Both the position numbers and the translations under genes were made by a program. Shown piece after piece: positions 11,768 to 21,100 of a stretch of DNA of 64,000 nucleotides (positions within the stretch are counted from its first letter, which is position 1; each line of letters starts with the position of its first letter). The stretch comes from Hydnum rufescens UP504 (taxonomy: Eukaryota > Basidiomycota > Agaricomycetes > Cantharellales > Hydnaceae): the NCBI GenBank assembly GCA_014904985.1, contig MU129056.1, positions 18,780 through 82,779 of the forward strand, read 5' to 3'. The notes below the pieces were generated by a model. That model saw only the letters and a program-made list of their open reading frames with translations, was not told the origin of the DNA and searched no databases.

Positions 11768-11951
11768 ATGGGGCCAGGGTCTAAAAAATTACCTGGCATG
11801 GCCCCATGAGACCTAATTTTGCAGGTGGGACCATGGGCCCATGCCAGCAGCTGAGTACATGTGGGGCCATGTGTGCATAGGCCTATTAGACCCACTTTCA
11901 TACCACAAAAATACTACCTAATTAGATACTGAAATAGGGCTGCCTAAGGTG
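11768..11951 (-). repeat. Element 1 outer right terminal inverted repeat
   Basis: It ends CTGCCTAAGGTG at 11951, followed directly by TACTTATA (11952-11959). It pairs with 2366-2548. Confidence 0.92.
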
Positions 11952-12140
11952 TACTTATAGCCCTTCATAGTGGGAGGGATCACCAGTTTCAATCTCTCAG
12001 GATTCCCACTGCAATAGGTGTGAGACTTGTGTGTCCCTTGTTGTGTGGTGTATACTCAGGATTCCCACTGTGATAGCATGTGGTTAATTAATCTCTTTCC
12101 TCTTTCTGTTTGTGGCTTTGACAGCAGTGTTGCCCTGACA
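11952..12140 (+). repeat. Target duplication copy and gypsy-1 5' LTR, right part
   Basis: TACTTATA at 11952-11959 is the right target copy. The remainder continues the LTR exactly where the left part stopped and ends GCCCTGACA at 12140. It contains two copies of CTCAGGATTCCCACTG (from about 11996 and 12055). Internal gypsy sequence begins at 12141. Confidence 0.92.
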
Positions 12141-12205
12141 GAAGATTGAAACTCATCTCCTTGACCCCACAAACATCTTCTTTATCCCTTCTACCTCCTC
12201 TCCTC

Positions 12206-13590
12206 ATGGATGAAATACCCACTGATGCTTTCTCCATCTTTGGCAATGCTGGAGTAGGCCTTTGTCAAATGATGGAGGCACAACAATGATGGTGTAAGCA
12301 GTTGGAGCAACAGAACATTATACTCCAGACCTAGTGACTTGCCTTCAGACTAATGCCTCTTCTCATGAAACCCTGATGGCTGAAGTTGAGGTGATCACCA
12401 AGGCTGTTGTTGAGAACCTTCCTGCTCCTGTTGTTGAAGTTCCTCCTGCTCCTGCTACTACTCCTTCTATCTCTGTACATCCCCTGAAGGCAGCTGATCC
12501 AGAGGTCTTTGGTGGTGATTGAAAGAAGGCTGATCCCTTCCTCTGCACTCTGAAACTTAACATTGCTATTCAACCCAACTCCTTTCCCAATGATCAGACA
12601 AAGATCCTCTATGCCCTCTCTTACATGCAAGGAGGCAGTGCTGGTGACTGGGCTTCCAACTACACATGTGCTATCCTTGATGGCAATTCTCCCTTCCCTG
12701 ATTGGGAAACCTTTTGCACCCACTTTGAGGCAGCCTTCAGTGATGCAGACTGAGAGGCTCATGCCTGTCTGCAGTTTTGTACCTTGAAGATGACTCAAGG
12801 GATGACAGCTGAGGAGTATACAATGGCCTTTGAGGCCATATCTGGGAAGACAGGCTTTAATGATGGAGCCTTGATGGATGCTTATGAGCATGGACTGCTC
12901 TGTAGCCTGGTCAAGAAGATACACCCTGACACCCTCCCTATGTCCCTTCAAGAATGGAAGGACAAGGCCACTCATATTGATAATTTGTGGCATTGCTTTA
13001 ATGAACAGCACTCCTTCTCTCCAGCCAACCCTCACCAGGACAATCATCCAGGAACAATTTGACCCTTCAACCCTCCCACCACTACTTCTCAAGCTCCTCC
13101 AACCTCTTTCCATCCTGCTGCTGCTGTGCCCTCCTCCTCCACTTATGAACCTATGGACATAGACTCCAATTGTCATCAGAATAACCCTTGCTGAGTTGCT
13201 GGTCTGTGCTGGAATTGTGACAAACCTGGTCACATTGCCAGAGACTGTCCAGAGCCCCCATGCTCTCACTCAGTCTGAGGTGCTCTGTCATCTGAGCAGA
13301 TGGAGGAAGTGGTAGAGAAAGTCTGTGCTACTCTGGCACCCAAACCTGTTGAGGATGGAAATGAGGGTGTGGCAAAGAATTTTTAAAGATGTTGACAGTG
13401 AAGGACACACCCTGTTTGACAAACCGATTCTTGCTTCTTTCAACTTGTACAGTAGGAGCCACAATGGATATGTTGGATCACATTGACATTGATGGCCTAC
13501 ATGAAAGAGAAGACATGTCATTATCCACAAGCCCACCACTCTATATCTATTCCACACACCTTCACTGAGCTACTGAGCTAAAGGTCCATC
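12206..13590 (+). pseudogene. Gypsy-1 gag, broken, with zinc knuckle
   Basis: Gag forms the particle and binds element RNA. The likely start is ATG at 12206, 66 bp after the LTR. Recognisable gag-type sequence runs from about 12480 (AADPEVFGGD, then FPNDQTKILYALSYMQGGSAGDWA), and the CCHC knuckle CWNCDKPGHIARDC is at 13207-13248. The frame is interrupted by several stops, such as TGA near 12521, 12752 and 13061, and is unreadable after about 13380. Protease follows directly. Only fragments of 60-110 codons stay open, so it is a relic. Confidence 0.85.
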
Positions 13591-14075
13591 CACAGACCCT
13601 AGACAGTGGCCAGCCTATGGCAGTTGATGCCCTGCTTGATTCAGGAGCAACAGGGATGTTCATTGATCAGGAGTTTGTCAAGGCCAAAAATCTTACCACT
13701 CAGCAACTTCTGTGGCCAATTCTGCTTCACAACATTGATCCCACCCTTAATGATGCTGGCTCAGTTCAAGAAGAAGTTGACCTCCTGATGCACTTTGGTG
13801 ACCATTCAGAGAAAAGTACATTTGCTGTGACTAGCCTGGGGTGGATTCCCCCTATCATAGGGCACACCTGGCTTGTTCATCATAACCCTGAGATCAACTG
13901 GTCAATGGGTAAGGTAGCCATGATAAGGTGTCCCAATGGATGTGGGTTGTGATGCATCTGCATTGTCTTAGCAAAGGAACACTCTGAATGAAGCCTCAAC
14001 CTCTCTGCATCTGTATCTCCACCTGATCCGCTTCTGTCACACAGTCGCCAAGGAGACCCTATACTATCTTTGCCC
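13591..14075 (+). pseudogene. Gypsy-1 aspartic protease
   Basis: An open stretch at 13617-13952 contains the retroviral-type protease core: LLDSGATGMFID with the catalytic Asp at 13638-13640, and downstream the conserved block ending PIIGHTWLVHHNPEINW (the G-H/M-x-W-L pattern before a D/N-W motif). The protease would cut the Gag-Pol polyprotein. The frame ends with TGA at 13950. Element 2 enters 125 bp later, separating protease from RT. Confidence 0.87.
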
Positions 14076-14083
14076 AGTCTTTC
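14076..14083. repeat. Left target duplication of element 2 (AGTCTTTC)
   Basis: AGTCTTTC precedes the terminus CAGGCTGGTCAG. AGTCTGTC follows the other terminus at 18971-18978 (7 of 8 identical). Confidence 0.8.
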
Positions 14084-14299
14084 CAGGCTGGTCAGTCAAA
14101 TTGGGGACCTAATTAGGTACCATTTTCAGGGCAGAAAATGGTACCTAATAGGTCCCCAGACAGTATGGCTGAAATACAGCCAAAATTTGGCCATTCCAAT
14201 TCATTTCAGCCAATCCGTGGCTGTGCTAGATTATATATTTATTTACTATTATTTGTTTACTATTATTATTATATACATATTACACTATATACATATTAT

Positions 14300-15620
14300 C
14301 CCCCCCCCTGGGGTTTCCCACCACAGGGGGGGGCATGGTTCATGCAGACCATGCACCTGCATATACCCACCACACCCACTGCAGCAGGTGGGGTTCATAT
14401 GCCCCAGTCAGGGCCAGTTCCATTTGGGCACTCCCTTGAGAGAGCGGGTTTTCATGGGGCCTTGTTTGCAGTTTTCGTTTGTGGTGTGTTGTTCCACAGG
14501 TTTGTGGTTGACAGTTTACATGGGTTCTGGTTCAGGATCTAGAGAAATTAAAAATAGAATGTCAGTTGAACAGTAATGCAGCACAAAAAGAGCAGCTTAT
14601 GCTGCTCTTTTTGTGCCACAAGAATAAATAAAATAAAATAAAATAAAACTTACCTCACAGTAGGCCACACCTGTTGCAGCGGGTGTGGTGTACTGGAGCC
14701 ACATATTCTGGCTTGCATGCACAGTGGTTCATAGGGTCCTCCCTGCAGTTTTCATTTGTGGTGGTTTGTTCATGGTTTTCATTCATGGTGTGCCATTTGG
14801 TGGGTTTGTGCTCATGGGTTCATGAGGGGTCTGGCCAGGATCTAGAGATATCAATAATATGTTAGTAAGATATTAATGCAGTGCAAAAAGAGCAGCATAC
14901 ACTGCTCTTTTTGCACCACAAGAATAAAGTAAAAAAAAAAAAAATAAACTTACCTTGTAGTACCCCACACCCGCCACAGCAGGTGTGGGGTACTTGATTG
15001 TATACTGGGGTCATGCACTCCAGCTTGCATGCAGCCTTGCATGGTGGTTTGTACAGGCTTGTCCCTGTGCATGTCATTTGGGTGTCACAGGGTTCCAGTG
15101 GTTTTTGTGCATGTATACGTTCGGATGACCTAGAATATAATAATATGTTAGTTTAAAGTTAAAAACCATGCAAAAAGAGCAGCTTTTGCTGCTCTTTTGT
15201 GTGGGTGTAGGTACTTAGGGGGGACTCACCTTAAGTAGTACCACACACCCACTGTGGTGGGTGTGTGGTACTTGGGGTCCTCATTTGGCACATTGCTGTA
15301 CATGGCATAGGCATTTGGCACGTTAGCATGGTGTGTTGGCATGTGTTGCATTGGCATGTGCCACACTGGTGTGTTTTCATTGGCACATGTTGCATTGGTG
15401 TGTGTCATGTTCACGTGCATTGCATTGCCTTTCAGTCCCTTGTTGTTTCATGGGTTTCTGTCATGCCTTGGACAAGTCACCCTAGAATAAACAAATTGTT
15501 AGTATAAAAATTCTAAGCAATGCAAAAAGAGCAGCTTTTGCTGCTCTTTTTGCACCATTGCATCTACCAATAAAAAAACTCACCTTGTGACCACACACCC
15601 ACAGTAGTGGGCATGTGGTC
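14300..15620 (-). other. Module array E (minus strand): four modules
   Basis: Hairpins lie near 14581, 14881, 15170 and 15521. Paired exon-end palindromes (CCACACC...GGTGTGG type) are at 14368, 14664, 14964, 15240 and 15592. Acceptors appear on the plus strand as CTAGAGAAAT (14539), CTAGAGATAT (14842), CTAGAATATA (15130) and CTAGAATAAA (15482), followed by GTTAG (branch complement). The block at 15290-15420 is a degenerate tandem repeat of a GGCATGTGTTGCATT-like unit. Confidence 0.8.
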
Positions 15621-16400
15621 GTATGCTTGCCTTTCCAGGTGATTGCCTGTTGTGGTAGCAGAGATGTGGAGGAAGATAGAAACTCAATGCTGGCAATTGC
15701 CAGTACTTTAAAAAGCACCTGAGTGTTGGCGCTACAAGCACAGTACATATTAATAGCAAGCATGTAGATGTGGAATAAATACTATATAATAAATATTTGT
15801 GCAAAATAATGTGAAGAAGACAGTGATAGTAAGTCAGAACTCAATAAGGCATGATATGCATAATTGAAAAGTGGATTGGGCGACTTCTATGGGTCAGAAT
15901 TGGCCCAAATTAGAATATATTAATGGTACATATACACCTTATGTGGGAAACCAGTTATATCAGATGTTCTGAGCATTTCTGAATTTTTCATGCCTTCAAT
16001 TCCCTATTTAGGGAATTGAAGGCATGAAAAATTCAGAAATGCTCAGAACATCTGATATAACTGGTTTCCCACATAAGGTGTATATGTACCATTAATATAT
16101 TCTAATTTGGGCCAATTCTGACCCATAGAAGTCGCCCAATCCACTTTTCAATTATGCATATCATGCCTTATTGAGTTCTGACTTACTATCACTGTCTTCT
16201 TCACATTATTTTGTACAAATATTTATTATATAGTATTTATTCCACATCTACATGCCTGCTATTAATATGTACTGTGCTTGTGGTGCCAACACTTGGGCAC
16301 TTCTTGAGGATTGGCAATTGCCAGCATTGAATTGCGCAACTACACAGCCACACCCAAGCCAGAATGCCAGAAAGGTGACCACATGACCACACACCTGCTG
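15621..16400. promoter_or_regulatory. Palindromic centre 3 (midpoint about 16007), candidate bidirectional promoter
   Basis: An almost perfect inverted repeat of at least 200 bp per arm surrounds TTCAATTCCCTATTTAGGG. Outside it are the same GTCAGAACTCAATAAGGCAT and AT-rich TATTTATTATATAGTATTTATT blocks found in centres 1 and 2, so this is the homologous centre enlarged by about 320 bp of extra palindrome. Confidence 0.6.
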
Positions 16401-18660
16401 TGGCAGGTGTGTGGTATTTAAGGTGAGTTCTTTTTCCAGTAGATACAGGAGTGCAAAAAGAGCAGCAAAAGCTGCTCTTTTTGCATTGCTTTTAATTTCT
16501 TTACTAACCAGTTTTATTATTATAGGTTATGGCCTTGTCCCAGGTGCCCAATGAAGAGGTAGGGCCCACATGCCACCATGGCAACCAAAACACAGCAAAC
16601 AAAGCCACAGCAAACAAAGCTGCAGCAAATGAAGCCCTGCCAAATGATGGTGGGAGAGGTGGTGATGTGAACCACACACCTGCTGCAGTGGGTGTGTGGT
16701 TCAATACAATGTAAGTACATTGTACACCCCCAACAGCACAAAAAGAGCAGCCCTGGCTGCTCTTTTTGTGTTTATTTTAAGTGTTAACTAACACATAGTT
16801 TATTATTCTGAACCACCCACCAAAGGAACCCCCCCCTCCCTGGGAAATGACAATGCGCCCACCAAATGAGAGGCCCAAATGCAACATGCCAGATGAAACC
16901 CAGGAACAAGGACACATGATGCAAGGTCGCAGGGACCCCAGACAAACCACACACCTGCTTCAGTGGGTGTGTGGTAATTTTAAGGCACATTCAACCACAC
17001 AGAAGGAGCAGCATATGCTGCTCCTTTTGTGTGGCTCTTTTTCTTTTTTTACTAACATATTTACTATCCTAGGTTGTCAAGCAAGATGACAACCTGACAA
17101 ATGAACCCCCCCCCACAAAACAACACATGCCAAATGAAATCTGCCAATGATGACCAGCAGACAAACCCCCAGATGGAACCATGCACCCACCAAAGCAGGT
17201 GCATGGTAATTTTAAGGTAAGTATAACCGCCCAAAAGGAGCAGTGTACACTGCTCCTTTTGGGTGACTTTTCTTCTTTTTTTTTGGTCTTTTACTAATAT
17301 ATTGTTTATTCCTAGGATCTTGGCCTACAAACTCCACCAGCTCCCAAATCAAGACCTGCGACCCCACAAACCTGCAAAACCACACAGTCACAAACCCAAA
17401 GCCATGGCCATGAATGCAACACAGAAACCCCAAATGATGCCCTGCAACCACACAAATGGGGCCCACACAAAGGGGGGACTGAAGGCCCACCATACCCCCT
17501 GCAAATGCAAGGACCAGCAAATGATGCCCCATGCAAATGCATGACACCACACACCTGCTGCAGCAGGTGTGTGGTAATCTAAGGTGAGTCCCTATCCCCT
17601 GTAGATACAGGAGTGCAAAAGAGCAGCAAAAGCTGCTCTTTTGCATCACTTTTAACTATTCACTAACCTAAATTCTTTTATTCTAGATCTGGCTCCCCCC
17701 AAAACCCCCAACCCATGTAAGCCCTGTATGGAAAAACTGAGAGTGGAATGCATGTGGCCATGGCATGAACAAGCACCACACACCTGCTGAAGCGGGTGTG
17801 TGGTACTAGGAGATTTTTCTTTAAATTTCTATATGTACAGTGATGCAAAAGGAGCAGCTTGCGCTGCTCCTTTTGTGTCACTTTGAATTTTTTTTTACTA
17901 ATTTATCTCTTATTCTAGGGTCTGAATTGAAGCTTGTGAAGTGAACCACCCACCCACTACAAACCATGTACCTGCAGTGCAAAACAAGTACCATGCACCC
18001 ACCAAAGCAGGTGTGTGGTACTACAAGGTAATTTTTTAATCATGTATACATGCAGTGATGCAAAAGGAGCAGCTGGTGCTGCTCCCTTTGTGTCACTTTC
18101 AGTTTTTTTTTCCACTAATCTATGCTTTTACTTTACTCTAGAAACTGAACTGAACCTCAAACCACCCACCCAAATGATGACCAACCCCATACACCTACAG
18201 ACTATGCACCCATAGGGAGAAACAAGGACCACACCCACTTTGATGGGTGTGGTACTACAAGGTATTTTTTGTAAATTTCTATATCTACAGCAATGCAAAA
18301 GGAGCAGCACAAGCTGCTCCTTTGTGTCACTTCAAATTTTTTTTTTTTACTAATGTATGCTATTATTTTAGGATCCAAATTGAAGCCCCTGAAATGATAA
18401 CTCATGACATGTGACTTGGCCAAATGACCTGCCCAATGGTGAACTGTCAAGCCCAGCCCCCTGTACCACACACCCACCTAAGCAGGTGTGTGGTGCTACT
18501 AAATAGTGCTTTCTTTTTTCCTTTTTGATTTGTATAGACAGTACCACACACCCACCCAAGTGGGTGTGTAGTGCTACTAAGTAGTACTTCTTTTTTTCTT
18601 TTTGATTTGTATAGACAGTACCACACCTGCTTGGGTGGGTGGTATATTAATTGAATTTTT
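16401..18660 (+). other. Module array F (plus strand): eight modules
   Basis: Predicted introns are 16423-16525, 17217-17315, 17584-17686, 18028-18141 and 18262-18371, from 99 to 114 nt, each with a GTRAGT/GTAATT/GTATTT donor, an internal hairpin, a CTAAC/CTAAT motif and a TATAG/CCTAG/TCTAG/TTTAG acceptor. The intron starting at 16711 (GTAAGT) has a damaged acceptor (ATTCTG at 16810). Two others, with acceptors at 17072 and 17918, have unclear donors. The block at 16526-16710 is open throughout and encodes an Ala/Asn-rich peptide. After 18470 the hairpin CCACACACC...GGTGTGTGG and its TTTTTGATTTGTATAGACAG spacer are simply repeated about three times without intron hairpins. Confidence 0.83.
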
Positions 18661-18970
18661 GAATAAATCAATAAATAAACAAGTCAATAACAAGACCACT
18701 AAATGAAGCCCTGCTGATAGAGGGTATATGTATAATAGAAATAATTATAAATGGAACTATCCCCAATATGCCCTATGGCCTGCTGCAAGTCTGAGATTCT
18801 CTAAATCCCAGTTTCAGCCAATTTTTGGCCATTTTGGCCAATTCTGGGCCAGGAGGTGAAATCATAAAAATGGCCATTTCAGCTGAAATAGTGATGGGAC
18901 CTACTTAGGTACCATTATCTGCCCCAGAAGTGGTACCTAACTAGGTAGGCTTAGATGACTGACCAAGGTG
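18661..18970. other. Element 2 right subterminal region
   Basis: Non-coding. It contains GGACCTACTTAGGTACC and GGTACCTAACTAGG-type short palindromes that pair with 14100-14155 near the left end. It ends GACTGACCAAGGTG. Confidence 0.75.
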
Positions 18971-19045
18971 AGTCTGTCCCTCTGGGAAAAAGCAGGAGAT
19001 GGGCATCTCCAGGGCATTAGCCAGCCATGGTGGTCTGTATGGTTG

Positions 19046-19704
19046 CCACAGTCAGGTTTTGCCCAGGTTTTGCCCAATTTGGGCAAAACCTAAACCTGAC
19101 CAGGTTCCAAAATCACCCATGAGGGCAAAACCTGAACCTGACCTGAGGTTCAGTCTCATTCAGGTCAGGTTCTGGTTTAAACCTGGTTTAAACCTGAAAC
19201 CTGAGGTATGAGGGAAGCCAACATTTTCAGGGGGTACTACAGAATATCTACACCCTCTGCTCAAGTCTCTGCCTCTGCCACTCCCTTTACATCCTGCTTT
19301 AGATCCACATCTCCTTCCTAGCCCCCTTTCACTTCAATTTATTGCTCATACACCTTCCAGAGATGGTATTTAGTCACTACATTCTGTCATGTGACTTGTG
19401 ACCTGCACCAATTACCTCATTTGATGGCCAAGTCATGTGACTTCTGACTTCAGAACTATAGTCACATGTGAAAATTGCCAGATTTGGTGCCAGAATAGTG
19501 GTCAATTTACATGGAATGGAACCTACACCCTACCTTTCAGGTTCAGGTTTAAACCTGGTTTCAGACTGGTTTTTGGATTCAGGGCACGGCCAAAACCTGA
19601 ACCTGACCTGAAGAAAATGAAATGAAACCTGACCCCAATGGATCCTGACCTGGGTCAGGTTCAGGTTTAAACTCAGGTTCCACAGGTTTAAACCTGGACC
19701 ACAG
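19046..19704. mobile_element. Probable 647-bp insertion with AACCTGA/AAACCTG-rich ends (TSD CCACAG?)
   Basis: CCACAG at 19046-19051 and 19699-19704 flanks a segment starting TCAGGTTTTG and ending AAACCTGGA. Both ends are dense in direct and inverted copies of CAGGTTTAAACCTG and ACCTGAACCTGACCT. The middle (19215-19540) is non-coding and AT-richer. The element sits between gypsy-1 protease and RT, where a coding region is expected, which supports an insertion. The 6-bp repeat alone is weak evidence. Confidence 0.5.
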
Positions 19705-21100
19705 CATCCATAGTGGTCTGGAGGGGATCACAAGGGTGATAGAAATTTTCCACAACATCACTCTTCCCCATTGTCTTTGCCTGACCAGGCTACACCCTTG
19801 TCTCCCTCTTTAATAGAAAAGCCAAGTCCAGGTGCTCTATCAAAGAAAATGGGTGAGAGCCCACCTGGTGATAATTGGGAAGATGTATGTGGGGAAGATT
19901 GTGTCTTTGTAGTCTTCATCCACCCCAAAGAGAGTATCTCTGCAACTGAATCTATATCCACCCACCTCACCATTGAGCAGCATAAGAAGGCCTTTAAGAA
20001 GAGCCCCTTTGAAGAAATGGTGCCCAAACAGTACCACAACTTCCACAACATCTTTGCCAAGGAATCCTTTGATTGCCTTCCCCCATGTTGTCCCTGGGAC
20101 CATGCTATTGAGCTAAAAGAAGACATTGTGCATACTGGGGTGAAATTATACCCATATCCCCCAATGAGCAGCAAGAGATGGATGCCTTTTTGAAAGAGCA
20201 CCTTGAGACTGGACAAATCTGCCCATCCAAGTCACCCATAGCTGGCCCTGTCTTCTTTGTTAAGAAGAAGGATGGAGGCCTACACTTTGTCCAGGATTAT
20301 CAGAAGCTCAATGCTGCTACAGTGAAAAATGCTTATCCTCTCCCCCTGGTGACAGACATCCTAAATCAAGTCCCTCAGGCCAAGTTCTTCACAAAGTTGG
20401 ATGTGTAATGGGGCTACAACAATTTTTGGATGCACAAAGGAGATGAATGAAAGGCAGCATTCCACACCAACTGAGGACTCTTTGAACCACTCATCACATT
20501 CTTTGGACTGACCAATAGTCCTGCCACCTTTCAAACCATGATGAATCACCTCTTCAAAGATCTCATTGCAGAAGGAGTTATAGCTGTGTATATGGATGAT
20601 ATTCTGGTTTTTACTGAAACACTTGCACAACACTATGAGGTAGTCTGAAAAGTCCTCCAAATCCTGCAAGAAAATCCTCTGTTCCTCAAAGCTGAGAAGT
20701 GCACCTTTGGAGCTGCCACTGTGGAGTATCTTGGACTCATCCTGTCTCCAGGACAAGTTGGAATGGATCCAGTTAAGGTTGCTGGAGTTTGGGAATGGCC
20801 ATCTCCTACAACAGTCAAAGAGGTTCAATCCTTTCTTGGCTTTGTTAACTTTTACCAATGCTTCATCAAAAATTTCTCACATATTGCCCATCCCCTTCAC
20901 CAATTCACTTGGAAAGATGCACCATGGAAGTGGGCAGAGGATCAGCAGAGGGCTTTTGATCAGCTAAAGACCACCATCACCTCAATGCCCATTCTTGTAC
21001 ATCCTGACACTGATTGGCCCTACTGCCTGGAAGCAGACAGCTCTGATTTTGCTACAGGGGCTGTCCTCTCCCAGCTAAGGGATGATGACAAGTAGCACCC
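19705..21100 (+). pseudogene. Gypsy-1 reverse transcriptase and RNase H start, broken
   Basis: RT copies element RNA into DNA. The open part at 19771-20193 carries the RT lead-in (VPKQYHNFHNIFAKESFD, PWDHAIEL). Then come SKSPIAGPVFFVKKKDGG, the catalytic YMDD at 20589-20600, FLGFVNFYQCFIKNFS, and the RNase H start LEADSSDFATGAVLSQ (from about 21028). Stops interrupt the frame at about 20406, 20449, 20471, 20646 and 21093. Several fall where Arg or Trp is conserved and read TGA. Homology is unbroken across them, so the copy decayed by point mutation and not by rearrangement. Confidence 0.92.

Larger units (their letters stand above)
2366..11951. mobile_element. Element 1: 9.6-kb palindromic TIR element built of intron-hairpin modules
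   Basis: The termini are inverted repeats of 183-184 bp (2366-2548 and 11768-11951) starting CACCTTAGGCAGCCC, flanked by the 8-bp direct repeat TACTTATA. The 3' LTR of gypsy-1 shows the unoccupied site. Inside, almost the whole length is an inverted duplication centred at 7618, and each half contains a further palindromic centre (5440 and 9798). Each centre flanks two divergent arrays of modules with splice signals and two kinds of hairpin. No transposase or other long protein is encoded, so the element is non-autonomous. An 8-bp duplication with CA/TG termini fits hAT, and as far as I recall also Zisupton/KDZ elements; the family is not proven. Confidence 0.9.
14084..18970. mobile_element. 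Element 2: 4.9-kb palindromic-centred TIR element with the same modules
   Basis: The ends are inverted repeats. The left end, CAGGCTGGTCAGTCA, and the reverse complement of the right end, CACCTTGGTCAGTCA, align over about 95 bp, including two copies of a GGTACCTAAT-type palindrome. The flanking 8-mers match at 7 of 8. Inside is one palindromic centre (16007) with four modules leftwards on the minus strand and eight rightwards on the plus strand. Hairpins and splice signals match those of element 1, but the variable blocks do not. No transposase is encoded. Confidence 0.87.

Noticed and set aside
2366..11951. The giant palindrome as an assembly artefact
   Set aside because: The arms differ by substitutions and indels, one arm has its own solo LTR with target duplication, and the outer ends have an 8-bp duplication with an empty site elsewhere.
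3239..18477. Recurrent peptides such as HTPAAVGVW, THPLQWVCG and PHTHCSGCVV as a protein family
   Set aside because: They are the three frames of the same DNA palindrome and occur on both strands.
3140..18660. CRISPR-like array (palindromic repeats with variable spacers)
   Set aside because: Spacers of 150-240 bp, two alternating repeat types, splice signals and eukaryotic retroelement context exclude a CRISPR array.
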